NCBI GenBank assembly: GCA_021464525.1
Contig: JADRCO010001360.1
Coordinates: 1 to 20,008, forward strand
Direction: 5' to 3'
DNA from: Rhizophagus sp. LPA8_4_AMF
Taxonomy: Eukaryota > Glomeromycota > Glomeromycetes > Glomerales > Glomeraceae
Length of the DNA: 20,008 nt
Program-made: the position numbers and the translations under genes
Shown here: positions 1-10,022 of the stretch, in pieces
Layout of the letters: each line of letters begins with the position of its first letter
Position numbering within the stretch: position 1 is the stretch's first letter
Notes under the pieces: generated by a model
Told to the model about the DNA's origin: nothing
Seen by the model: the letters and a program-made list of their open reading frames with translations, nothing else
Databases searched by the model: none

Positions 1-107
1 AAGGATTAGACAAATCCTTTGAATGGTCAAATGACCAGGTCATTTCCGAACACTGTGGTAAACTGTATCAATTTATTATCGATAAAATTTGGACCTACCT
101 TAGTTAG
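1..107 (+). CDS. 3' end of an unidentified protein gene, cut by the window edge
   Basis: The frame starting at base 3 is open from the window edge to a TAG at 105-107. It gives 34 codons with a varied, coding-like composition, ending in ...EHCGKLYQFIIDKIWTYLS. The rest of this flank is dense in stops in all frames, so the run stands out. The hydrophobic/aromatic C-terminus resembles the last helix of a globular domain, but I do not recognise the family and assign no function. It lies about 1.96 kb upstream of the CRN-like gene on the same strand. Because only the tail is visible, it could also be the last exon of a longer spliced gene or a chance open frame. Confidence 0.45.
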   Translation, partial: GLDKSFEWSNDQVISEHCGKLYQFIIDKIWTYLS

Positions 108-1547
108 ATATTATATTTTTCTTAATTATGCCTATAATTAACTTTGATGCAACCTGAAGAGAAATGACATATTAAATTACAGAATCAGAATCAAATTGAA
201 TTGTAATATTTTCATATCTATTAATATAATATAATATTTTATCCTTTTTTTTCGATTTTAGCATTTCAGAAAGAAAAATATGGTACTCCCGGGTACTTAA
301 TTAAAATCTTCACTAATTGACAAAAGCAACGGAATGAACTCTGTTATATTGAATGGGTACATTCATTATAAGCTCTAATCATCCGATTAGAAATAATTTT
401 AATATGCTAGCGAGCATTTTCTAACTATAGGAAGAAGTCATTGTGCTGTATTACTTGCTGAGGACATAATTATATTAATTATATTTACCAAAAGAAGTTC
501 GCAATATACCGAAGTATAGTATTGTATTTTATTTTTGAAATCTGCAAAGTTGTATTGTCGTATTGTTGTCAATACAATAACATATTTTAATATATGATAA
601 AAAGAAATTAACCTTGTGTATTAGTTGCAACATGCGTTATAACGTTGTATTGTTGTATTCGTAATTACGACAAATTATGATGATTATTAATGTTTTAATA
701 AAGTATTATTGTACGTAATATGTTGTAATCTTTATGCCAGCAAATGTTAATAACTATTTTTTGCTCATTTAAAAATTATAGGATTAATTGTATTCATTAG
801 TCTCAATTAGATATAATTATTATATCTAAAAAGAAATTTTTTGATTAGCATCTAAATTGATTCAGAAAATTTTTGACAATTCATAAAAATATAAAAAAAT
901 CATTTTTTAAAAAAATAAAAATAGTTCATTTCTCAATATTTTGCAATAATTTCTCATTTATAATAATAAGAAATAATCATGATAACTTTAGTATAAAAGT
1001 CTTATACTGTAATTCATAATGAAATATTAAATTGTTAACAGCTTTAAATAATAAACAAAACAAATAAAATGGAAGAAATATAATTAATTAATTATATTAT
1101 TAAAGATTTGAATTTGAAGCAAATATTTTTTATCAATCAGAATCCTTTATCAATTTAATAAACATGCGGAATATAATCGAAACCAGCCCGTAATCCAAGT
1201 TCCCACTGAATCCCGAAATTATTAAACTATTTAAACTTATTTCGATTTTCCGAAAATTATCAAAACCCCTAAAATTTTTCTCGCGTAACAAAAGACTCAT
1301 TGTTAAATAATAAATAATATATTTTTAGTAAAGTTATAAAATAAATATTGATAAGTTTAGGGTAGAAATCCGGAATTAGGAAAAAATAAATGCTCCTAAA
1401 GAGTTTCGGTAAGATTAAGTCTCGTTACCCGTGTAAACAAAACCTCCGAGACGCGAAGAAAACATTTTCAGCACGTAAACCAGGATCAACTAAATCAACA
1501 AATTCAGCTAGTTCAGTTGCATTTTTTTGCTAATATAGTAGCCTCTG
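108..1547. other. AT-rich intergenic stretch, no gene seen
   Basis: I find no open frame of useful length, no tRNA-like box pair and no clear transposon terminus here. Between about 546 and 660 the motif GTATTGTTGTATT and its relatives recur, and GTATTGT pairs with the nearby ATACAAT. This is a local low-complexity feature only. The segment 1360-1500 is slightly richer in G+C than its surroundings but matches nothing I recognise. Confidence 0.5.
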
Positions 1548-1723
1548 AGCATTTTTATTGATCTTGTAGATCTTTAGTGATGCTGATCAAGCCAAGATAA
1601 TCTGTCCTTACGAAAGATGATGATAGAACAAGTCAAGCATTTTTATTGATCTTGTAGATCTTTAGTGATGCTGATCAAGTCAAGATAATCTGTCCTTACG
1701 AAAGATGATGATAGAACAAGTCA
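1548..1723. repeat. 88-bp tandem duplication, two copies
   Basis: Copy 1 is 1548-1635 and copy 2 is 1636-1723. Both begin AGCATTTTTATTGATCTTG and end AGAACAAGTCA, and read base by base they differ at one site (GCCAAG versus GTCAAG). The near-identity implies a recent duplication. There is no open frame through it and no target-site or terminal-repeat structure that would make it a transposon. Confidence 0.9.
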
Positions 1724-2064
1724 TCTGGAATCTGGAATTATGTTATATTTTCGTAATAATGAGTAATATTGATTTAATAAATCTGTTAACCACATGTAAA
1801 TGATCAAAAGTCAAACACATATGACACATACACGAAATTAGTGTTAATAATAAACCGATATGACAAGTTGTTAGGCATATCATATATATGTGATTTATTT
1901 TTATTTAAAAGTCTCTAGAACTCATTTACTTACCAAGATTACTGCCAACTTCAAAAATTCGTTATACTCTTATTAAAACTTAAAACATCTCAAAGATCTC
2001 AAAGAACCTCGTATTACCTAAATATCTCAAAGATCGTCACGTTTACTTGTATTATTCTAACAAC
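1724..2064 (+). promoter_or_regulatory. Putative 5' flank of the CRN-like gene with a repeated ATCTCAAAGAT motif
   Basis: No coding potential is seen. Just upstream of the chosen ATG at 2065, ATCTCAAAGAT occurs at 1987 and runs straight into a second overlapping ATCTCAAAGA, and ATCTCAAAGATC returns at about 2023-2034. Repetition within 80 bp of a start codon could reflect a transcription-factor site or a 5'-UTR element. It could equally be local slippage. No convincing TATA box can be singled out in this AT-rich sequence. Confidence 0.25.
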
Positions 2065-4274
2065 ATGAATAAATCTGAATTATATGATGGTTATGATGGT
2101 AGGCCTTGTTTGCCCCAATCGTGTATTTTTATCATGAGGAATAATAAATCTATTTGACTTTCCAGAACTTAACCTTTACCTAAAAGAACAAAAGAATTTA
2201 TCGTATCGTGGGTTTTTGCTTCTCTATAAAAACGTAATTGTCCATTCCCCACCATTTATGGACAATTGGAATCGTATAGATGATGCCTGGGCTAAACGAT
2301 ATTTGAAAGAAGCAAAATGGTTATATCCAAATGATTTTACGGATATAGAGAAAAAGGTGTGTTTTTATTTTGCAAAGTTGATGGCAACTCCCGGTTACCT
2401 ATAATGCTGATCGGGAGAATTACTGGGTCTTGATACTGGTACGGTCCTACTCCAGGCGTTCTTAATTTGGGCGCCATAACTTTGCTGTTAATAAGGGTCT
2501 TTTGATTTTTTATTTTGCAAAGTGATGGTAACTCCCGGTTACCTATAATGCTGATCGGGAGAACTACCGGGTTTTGATACTGGTACGGTCCTACTCCAGG
2601 CGTTCTTTATTTGGGCGCCACAACTTTGTAGTTAATAAGGGTCTGTTAATTCTGGAGGAGGAATTGACTATGCACCTTTCCTTATTACTAAATAAAGTCA
2701 CACTACTAACATTATTCTTTTATTTTTCTTACAACAGGTAAAATTTGAACGAGATGGCAATGGTTTGAGAGCATACTGGAAGGAAGTGATTAATGAGCGT
2801 AAGAAGGTGAGTATTATGTAATATGTAATCCCTGATATCAGTTAAATAATTCTAAATTTGCTTACAATTGTAGAGTTCTGTGAAACGAAAGCGAAATTTA
2901 ACTGAAGGTGAAGAAAAAGAAAATTTAGGACTACCAGTGAAAAAATGTTCTCAATCTATTACACTTATTTGTCTTGTAAAAGGGAATACATCCAGGAATG
3001 CTTTTGCTGTTGATATTGGTAGTAGCAAGTTAATTAGTCATCTTAAGGAAGCTATCAAAGTAAAGAAACAAAATGACTTCGCTGGTGTGGATGCAGACAA
3101 TCTTAAATTATGGAAAGTTGAAATTTCTGATGACAATAGCAATAAATTGAGAAATATTTCACTACATGACCAGGATGAGCTTGTTGCTACAAAAAAGATT
3201 TTGAAATACTTTCCTGCCACACCAGCTGAAGAGCATATACATATAATTGTTTCTAACCAAAATCAACATAGGAGTGTATATGGTATGTTTGTTATATCTT
3301 CATAAATCTGTAACAAAAGCATACTAATCTATTTGTATAATAATGTAGAATTTGATATAATAGTCAAACCTAAACGTACAAAAGCATTTAAATGGATTGT
3401 GAATGTAGATCAAGCGACCCTTGAAAGCCTCAAAGAATCCATACATGCCAGGTATCAAACCACCGACCTTGAAAAGGATGAAGCAATACTCTTCTTTGTT
3501 TATGATGGTGGAAACTACTCCCCTAGGAGTGATTTAGAGTTTCGTAATATGCTCTGGTCACTTGTTTCAAAAAATAATTTTAGGTTCTCAATAATAATAG
3601 AATCAACTTTATCCTTTTCCCTTTGGACTTTTCCAAAGGTATGCAAGCTTTATGGAATTGGATCTAATGATCCATCATTGTCTGATTTTCCTCCATTTGC
3701 TTGCGAATGTATAAAATTTAATGATGAAAAGTCACAAGAAATAATAAACCACCTTATGACTGATCTAAAATATCGTTATAAAGTCATTCCAATAAATAGG
3801 AATGAAGCTTCAAGAAGCCAATATGTCTGCGCATATCTTGTAGCTGCTGCAAACATTTTTGAGGACAAATTTGAAGTCCTTCCAGAAAAGAATGTTGCTG
3901 GTCCAAATGGCCATGGACCAGTTGACTTTGGTTTGGCTTTTCTTCAAAATTCTAGATTAGCCAGTATTACTGAAGTAAAGGATAAAGATTTTTTACAAGG
4001 TATTGCTCAAAATACCGTGCAATGTGAATCTTCTTTGTCACTTAATAATAAAAAAGTTTTCGGTATTATAACCGATGCTGAAAAATGGTACTTTCTAGAA
4101 TGTTCACTGGATGATAATAACAAGCCAAAGTTCAAATTATCAAAAGCAGTAGTTGTGGTGTATGGAGATGAAGATATGGAGGAACGGGTAAAGAAAGTCC
4201 TTGGCCATATTGCGTGGTTGCTGGAGAAAGCTCAAAAGTTGAATGGGTCGGAAATTGAGAGACCAAGTTTTTGA
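2065..4274 (+). CDS. Crinkler (CRN)-like protein with PD-(D/E)xK nuclease domain
   Basis: My spliced model has exons 2065-2098, 2166-2356, 2738-2806, 2874-3282 and 3349-4274. All junctions are GT-AG and the frame is kept, giving about 542 aa. Residues 1-98 are an unrecognised extension. Residues 102-122 hold basic clusters KRKR and PVKK, a possible bipartite nuclear signal. Residues 127-230 match the CRN ubiquitin-like header (ITLICLVKGN, LKLWKVEI, ILKYFP, EEHIHIIV). Residues 235-320 may be a second ubiquitin/PB1-like fold. The C-terminal region has the restriction-endonuclease pattern: E387, GPVD with D427, ITEVK with E443 and K445, then a Q-rich helix (Q454, Q459). CRN proteins are known as effector-like nuclear proteins in oomycetes and fungi; nuclease activity here is inferred from motifs. 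Exons 1-3 are less certain than 4-5. Confidence 0.8.
2357..2737 (+). repeat. Intron 2 of the CRN-like gene, carrying a 144-bp tandem duplication
   Basis: Two copies with period 144 bp occupy roughly 2362-2505 and 2506-2649. The anchor CCCGGTTACC is at 2390 and again at 2534. Both copies share CTACTCCAGGCGTTCTT and end TTAATAAGGGTCT. They are much richer in G+C than the surroundings. CTCCCG pairs with CGGGAG about 18 bases later, and in copy 2 CCCGGT also pairs with ACCGGG. The copies differ at a few sites, including a CpG in copy 2 that reads TG in copy 1. If the intron were retained, translation would stop at 2402-2404. Confidence 0.8.
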
Positions 4275-5803
4275 GACAGATCACAACTTAATTTATTTTT
4301 GTATAAATGTATAATATTATATAGTTTAATTGTGCTGCAATATTCGTGTTGTAAATTTACACTTCAATTTTAACTAAATTAACAATGATATTGGTAAAAG
4401 TATAGACATGATTTACTAAAAGTAAAAAAACTGAGATGACACAGTGGTTGGATTAATGAGCCGAAATTTACGCTTTCTATACTGGACTTTATGGGAATTT
4501 AGCGGAGGAAATAATTGCTAAACACATTAGGTTTGAAAGTGAAAAAATAGGATTTTAGCACGAAATTAGTTTATATAAATTTCATAGCAACCTGCTGTGC
4601 TGGGCCACCCGGAATAAGGAAAAACTAATACAGTGCCTAATACGGCCTTTAAAAAGTTCCTCGGATTTTTCTATTTTATGTAGTCCAACTTTTAGCCTGA
4701 GCAATTTTACTGCATAACCTACTTTTTTTCTCTCTTTAACTATTTGTGAATTTAAATATACAAATGTAAAGGATATAATAGTACGAAATCCCGAAAATCC
4801 CGAGGCAGCATCATGCTTATGGATTTATGGTACCTGAAATCTGAATTAATCTGAATTCAGATCTGCGTCATAGTAACTACTAACTACATGACTACAGCAT
4901 TACGATTTTATAAATGTTAAATTTTTTATTTATTTTTTATTTTTCATAATCTTTTTTTAAAGTATTAATTTCGTTATCATTTAAATTTTGAATTTTAATA
5001 TTATCACTTACACTTAAATTTAGTGAAATAGACAAGTGGAAATAATGTTATGTTTAACGAAAATTAATGGATTCAATTTTCAAAAAAAAATTTAAAAATA
5101 TTTTTTTTAAAAATAAAAATGCTCGTATTTCATTTTTATATTTAAAGAGTTTGACTCGAACCAACTTAAGTTACATGGCGTCGAGACCAAGTTCTAGTCC
5201 AAGCTTCTACCTTCATAATTATGATGCCAAAGAAAGTTAAAAGTCCAATAATATATATACTTTGGTTACAGAAACATGAAAGCAACTATAAAGACTATAT
5301 TGTACATACAAAATTTAAACTTAACTACTAGATAATCCCATATGTATGGTTTGGTACCTTGATTTTCTACTTTTCTAAGTTGATAGTTTACATTTGAGAT
5401 CTGTACAAAACCATAAATACTTGTATAGTCGATTTCTTATGTTAAAATGCCTCATTATTTCCTTTTTTTTGTATTTTTATGGAAACTTTTTCACTTATTT
5501 GTTCTTTTAAGATGTCATACAATAATTCGTATGATTAAAATATCAGTTATGTGTACTGAGACGAGTTTCCAAATAAGAAAAAAATATTAACTAACGTATA
5601 AAGTAGAGAAAGCCAAAAATCGGCTAAAATTAAATTAAACCAAGTAGAGAACATGTAGAATCTATTTAATAACTAAAATTATCAGTTGTGTAATGCTCTC
5701 CCGAGAGCTATAGGCAAAAAAATGATATTTGGATAATTTAAGGCGGCTGCTGCTTCAGATTTATGAAAATTTGATGCAATAAAAGAAGCAAATTAGATAT
5801 TAA
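4275..5803. other. AT-rich intergenic stretch with weak repeat remnants
   Basis: No intact gene is seen. A TA-CAGTGCCTAATACGGCC segment near 4629-4647 looks like the beginning of a Tc1/mariner-type terminal repeat but has no visible partner. On the minus strand, GGTTCGAGTC at 5153-5162 resembles an RNA polymerase III B-box without a convincing A-box. GCTCTC-CC-GAGAGC near 5695-5708 is a short perfect stem. These are consistent with old mobile-element debris. Confidence 0.4.
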
Positions 5804-5832
5804 CTAGCTGTAGCCTGTTGCGCTGCAACAGG
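5804..5832 (-). mobile_element. Helitron-type 3' terminus (hairpin plus CTAG)
   Basis: On the minus strand CCTGTTG-CAGCG-CAACAGG forms a 7-bp perfect stem. Six bases later comes CTAG (5807-5804), followed by T. Helitrons end in a short hairpin shortly before CTRR and insert between A and T, so this fits the 3' end rule. It is G+C-rich in an AT-rich setting. The orientation agrees with the Helitron helicase remnant about 300 bp away on the same strand, which would lie upstream within the same element. The 5' end was not found. Confidence 0.5.
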
Positions 5833-6109
5833 ATTAATGAGTTTTAAATCAAGATAGTGATAAAGTTGGGGTATATTAGATATTATATAGTATTAACTTA
5901 GAGTTTTATTAGACTATAATGTTAAATAAAGAGATAAAATTGGTTAGTATCTCATAATATTGAAATGATATAAATTGTATTTATAATTAATTTTAATACA
6001 ATTATACATAATTACAATCTTTATTATTAAATACAATTATATTTTCATTTTATGTTATTAAATACAATTATTTTTACATTCTATTTTATAAATGTCTTGA
6101 AATATACAA

Positions 6110-6310
6110 TATATTTGGCAGGCTGCTATTATGATCTCTTTCATCTATCTAAAATTTGGTACCACAATAAATGCAAGTCTGATCCATTCTTCCCAGTTCA
6201 TGATGCTCTATATTAATATGCTACCTATAATCTATAAGATTTATACTTGATTTAAGTTAGTTTTTGCTTTTCCTAAAATGGGCTTGGCTTTCTTTATTTA
6301 ATCTTCTCTT
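6110..6310 (-). pseudogene. Decayed Helitron helicase N-terminal fragment
   Basis: Read on the minus strand, 6210 to 6129 gives HHELGRMDQTCIYCGTKF, a stop (TAG where TGG is expected), then IDERDHNSSLPN. This resembles the conserved CxxC/'KFWxxE' zinc-binding-like motif at the start of Helitron-type replicase/PIF1-helicase proteins (pattern LGxM..xCxxCxAxFWxDE). Upstream, near 6300-6240, a basic NKESQAHFRKSKN-like stretch is also interrupted by stops. Several in-frame stops and loss of similarity after the motif make it a non-functional relic. Family identification is by memory of the motif, so moderately sure. Confidence 0.5.
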
Positions 6311-7184
6311 ATGTTTCTAGGTGTTTCACTAAACATTTCGCGAAGAGAAGCCATGAATTTCGGTATTAGTAATAATATTATGCGTCATATTAAAAACTAA
6401 TATTTGAAATGTCATGAAAGTATCTCTTATTTATATTATAGCTTCAATTATAATATTATTAATATTGTTTTGTAATTTAAAACAAAAACTCACAAAACAT
6501 TAAAAAAAATTTTTCGTGTGATCTTATTAGTTAGGAAACAATATCATCGACCAAAAAAAAAAATAAAAAAAAATTGAAATTAATTTTTGGTTGATAATCG
6601 AAAAAAAGATAAAAAAATAAATTTTGGTTGATTATAAAAATTTTTTAATAAGATTACTAATACATAATTGGTTAGTTGTGGCAATCGAAAGATATAAACG
6701 AATACAATTAATAATCAGAATAAAAAAAATCTGGTTAAAATTTCATTAGCCAGAAACGTATTAGCTCGAAGATTGTCTACCGCAGTCACGTGTACATTCT
6801 TAAAGCCAATCAAATTCCCTTAACTATGACAAATACAAAATAGATCAGGCGCGAGAATATCACACTTTTCAATGTTATATAATTCAGGGTAATCTAAATA
6901 TGACAATTTTTTTTTAAATTACTGTAATTTAAAGCGATTATATTAGAATAATATAAACTACAATTACAATACAAAATATAAAACATTAATATTACAATTA
7001 TTTTTATTCTTTGTAAACGTGCCAGTCGGTCTGTTTTTTATTTTAACATACAAAAAGGTTATAAATAAATTTTTATTATATTTACTAATTAACAAATATA
7101 AACTAACTAAATAATTTATTTAAAATATTATTTAATAATATATGGTGTAAGTGATTTATTTAATTCCAATAAATAACAAAAAGA
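6311..7184. other. AT-rich spacer with A-tracts and one degenerate repeat copy
   Basis: No gene is seen. The stretch 6550-6650 has poly-A tracts and two copies of AATTTTTGGTTGAT / AATTTTGGTTGAT. Around 6741-6903 lies the first of three diverged copies of a dispersed repeat that reappears at about 7745-7800 and 7827-7985. Confidence 0.4.
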
Positions 7185-7985
7185 TCTCTAACGAAATTCT
7201 TTAGTAAAAAAAAACTTTCAAGCCAAAATACTCAATACCTTATTAAAAAAAAAATTAAATGAAATACTCTATCAAAAAAAGTCTCACATATAAAAAAACT
7301 TTTCAACCAACGAAATTATCGAAAAAAAACTCCACTATAAAAGAAACTTCTCTAATGAAATTCTCGATCAAAAAATATATCCCCTATTTAAGGATAAATT
7401 TTCTAACGAAAATCTTCCATTAAAAATCATTTTTCCTATTAAAAAAAAAATTCAAAAAGTTTCTTACCTATTAAAATTAATTCTCAAAAGAATTTCTATA
7501 TCAAAAAACTTCCCTCCTATTTAAAAAAAAAATCTTTACCGAAATTCCCTGTCCAAAAAAATCTCCCCTGTAAAAATATTTACTAACGAAATGATCTATC
7601 AAAAAAAACCCTTATTAAAAAAAAATTCTCTAACGAAATTCTCTATCAAAAATGTTAAAAATTTTCTAATGTAATCTATCAAAAAAACTATCGTTCTTTA
7701 AAACAAAAAATTCCTGGAAAATTTATTATAACTATCTACTTTTCATTAAACGTAAGGAATAGATCAGACGCAGACGAATCACGTGTCGCACAATTCAAAA
7801 CTTTTTTGTAAAAAAAATGTCTAAATAAAATTTTATTAACCGGAAATATATTAGCATGCGTCAGAATGTTCACATGATCTGATAGCCGATTAATAATAAA
7901 TAGGGTATAGACCAGTCACAGAATATCACGGAATACCATGTTACACAATTCAAATTATTTATACAGAAGCTAATCTAAACGTCTT
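6741..7985. repeat. Three diverged copies of a short dispersed repeat
   Basis: Copy A is about 6741-6903, copy B about 7745-7800 and copy C about 7827-7985. They share TAAAATTT(C/T)ATTA.CC.GAAA.(A/G)TATTAGC (A and C), TAGA(T/C)CAG.CGC/.CACAGAATATCAC-like blocks (A, B and C) and a TTA.A.AATTCA block followed by CTAATCTAAA.. or an equivalent. The blocks keep their order, which argues for common descent, but divergence is high and the limits are approximate. The minisatellite at 7185-7690 lies between copies A and B. Confidence 0.4.
7185..7690. repeat. Degenerate minisatellite with a (C)TAACGAAATTCTCTATCAAAAAA core
   Basis: The core CTAACGAAATTCT, followed by CTATCAAAAAA and then a (C)CTATTAAAAAAAA tract, recurs with irregular spacing of roughly 40-60 bp. 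Recognisable starts are near 7188, 7306, 7352, 7401, 7584, 7630 and 7666, with more decayed ones between. Many units differ by single bases or by A-tract length. No open frame persists through it. It is best read as an old tandem array eroded by slippage. Confidence 0.55.
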
Positions 7986-7995
7986 AGTATATTAA

Positions 7996-9010
7996 TTATA
8001 GATAACTAGTGAAAAATGTAAATATTTCTATTTTTTTTATCTTCGATTTCAAATCGGATGTTACTTTCTGACATGCAGGAGAAATATCAATACGAAAATT
8101 CGTCTTACAATATAGTATATGAAAATTTACTATTCGTTTTTTTTTTAAAAAAAAATTGTTATGGAAAAATCAAACCGAATATTTATAAAATTAAATTTAA
8201 TATTAACCTATAAAAAACCATGTAAAATTATTCTTTGTTGACATTTTTCTTCTTCATTTCAAAATTTTTAGTACAATCAACATTGAGTCCGTTCCTAAAT
8301 TTAATTTGCATCTAAATTTTTTATGAATTATATTATGTCCATATTCTTCTAACATTATATCCATTATATCTATATCCCCTTTTATTTTGGATAAGGTCAT
8401 TCCAACTTGATTTATTTTTTAAAAAATTTAAATCTTAATAATCATATAACAACATATATGTTTAAATGCCCCCTCTAAAATTAAATTATAGTTTTCTGAA
8501 TTTTGGCAAATTTTCAAAAGTTTATTATGTATATTTCATTTAGTTTATTTAATGTAGATCCCTCCCCCCATACATTTCAGAAAATCTGAACGTGAAAAAC
8601 ACAATTTGATGATTATAATATGTATAATATATCTAGAAATCTTTGATGTAAGCTATAGAAATAGATTTCTATTAGAGAAAATTATTTTAGTTGATTTATT
8701 TTTTATTAAATATTATTATTTATCCTGCTTGGTATTAAACCTTTTAGTTGCTCAAGTTATACAAACCAGCTAGTCTCAATCTGATAAAAAAATTATGCTG
8801 ATAAAAGTTCATTTTCTTCCTAAATTCAGTACACATGAAACATTTTTATGAATATAAGGAATGGGAAATTTTATTTTGCAGAAAATATCAACAAATACAC
8901 ATATATAATTTGCATGAAGTGCTACTTCATTAATCGTTAATATCACCAACATTTGTTTATTATTATACAATAAAAAATATAATAATTAAGATGTTCAATT
9001 AGAAATCGAT
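7996..9010. other. Spacer downstream of the kinase gene, no clear gene
   Basis: This lies 3' of the minus-strand kinase. A minus-strand ATG-to-stop frame at 8400-8254 (48 codons plus stop) has a protein-like composition (KFRCKLNLGTDSM) but no recognised family and no supporting signal, so I do not call it a gene. The remainder is AT-rich with no structure I can name. Confidence 0.4.
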
Positions 9011-9146
9011 TTTATTCATGTAAAAAAATTAATCTATATACTAATTGTAAATTTCTATAAAATAATAGTCATACAAACATGATATATCAAGTAAATAATT
9101 TTTAGCATATCTTTAATAAACAAATTTCATTATAATATACTTTATT
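9011..9146 (-). terminator. Candidate polyadenylation signals for the kinase gene
   Basis: On the minus strand AATAAA occurs at 9146-9141, only six bases after the TAA stop (9155-9153), and again at 9016-9011, about 137 bases after the stop. The second has the more usual spacing for a 3' UTR. In such AT-rich sequence the hexamer can arise by chance. Confidence 0.25.
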
Positions 9147-9152
9147 TGGATG

Positions 9153-10022
9153 TTAAATCGCATGATCTAAACATTGAGAATTATAACCATCATCATATTT
9201 TAGTAGATCTTCTGTAAAAGGATTAAGTAATCGAGATTTGTAAATAGCTTGTGGATGGGTAGTTGTTTGGTAATTTTTAATAGATACAAGATTTGCTTTT
9301 CTATGTTCTTCTGCTTTCTTGAATTGCAATTCAATTTCTTTATTTTCTACTATGAAAAAATTTCCTCCACATGATTTATAAAATGACATGATCAATTCAT
9401 TTATTTCAAGAATATTTGGTCTATTGTTTGGGTTTAAATCCCAACACTTTTTCATTAAATCAATATAACATCTTGGTGCTTCTGGTTCATTTATTTCAGG
9501 TCTAACTCCTTTACAAATTTCTAATGCAAGAAGATGATCATGTGCACGATCGTCAAAAGGTTGTCTTCCAGTTGCCACAAAATACATCATCATACCAAAA
9601 CTATAGATGTCTGATGTAAGAGAATAAGGTTTTCTTCTTAATACTTCAGGAGCTACATATGGCATGACTCCATAAATTTTAGTTTCATCAATATTACCAA
9701 CCTCTCCACATAATCCCATGTCTGAAATTGATACAGAACTATCAAAACCGTATATCTTACTTAAAAATAATATATTTCCTGTATGAAAATCACGATGAAC
9801 TAAATTTTTTTGATGAATTTCTTTAATACCATTAATAATATTAAGTAATGCAGTTAATTTATTATTCCAATCAAAAGATTCATAATTTTCATTTATCCAA
9901 TGATTAAAATTACCTTCTTTTGCATATTGGAAAACCATAATATATTCCTTTGTTTCTGGATTTTGAGATATCCCATATATATTAAGAATATTACTTTTTT
10001 TATTTATTGAGTATTCTTTGAC
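9153..10022 (-). other. Kinase exon 19: catalytic C-lobe and C-terminal tail
   Basis: 289 codons plus TAA. It begins VKEYSINKKSNILNIYGISQ (beta-4/5) and the hinge VFQYAKEGNF. HRDFHTGN gives the catalytic Asp (about 2386) and Mg-binding Asn (about 2391). The activation segment starts DMG instead of DFG (about 2409), and PYVAPEVL is the APE motif (about 2432). SDIYSFGMMM is the alpha-F Asp region, followed by CWDLNPNNRP. The tail EIELQFKKAEEHRKANL...THPQAIYKSRLLNPF is the family's usual C-terminus, so the end is complete. All key catalytic residues are present, apart from Met in DMG, which is common in this family as a Leu/Met variant. Confidence 0.9.

Noticed and set aside
2216-2404. Independent 62-codon gene ending in ATPGYL
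   Set aside because: The frame starts at TTG, has an acceptor at 2164-2165 upstream and a donor at 2357; the last codons fall in the intron repeat. It fits better as exon 2 of the CRN-like gene.
3038-3220. Minus-strand open frame of 60 codons
   Set aside because: It is the antisense of the CRN header exon, whose plus-strand reading has clear family motifs.
4443-4650. Possible transposon ends CAGTGGTTGG near 4440 and TA-CAGTGCCTAATACGG near 4629
   Set aside because: No matching inverted partner or target duplication could be found, so I do not call an element.
5153-5215. Minus-strand tRNA-like B-box GGTTCGAGTC
   Set aside because: No acceptable A-box at the right distance and no cloverleaf; a single 10-base match is not enough.
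6521-6670. Possible small MITE with GATCTTATTAG / AATAAGATTAC ends
   Set aside because: The pairing is short and imperfect, and the interior is mostly A-tracts.
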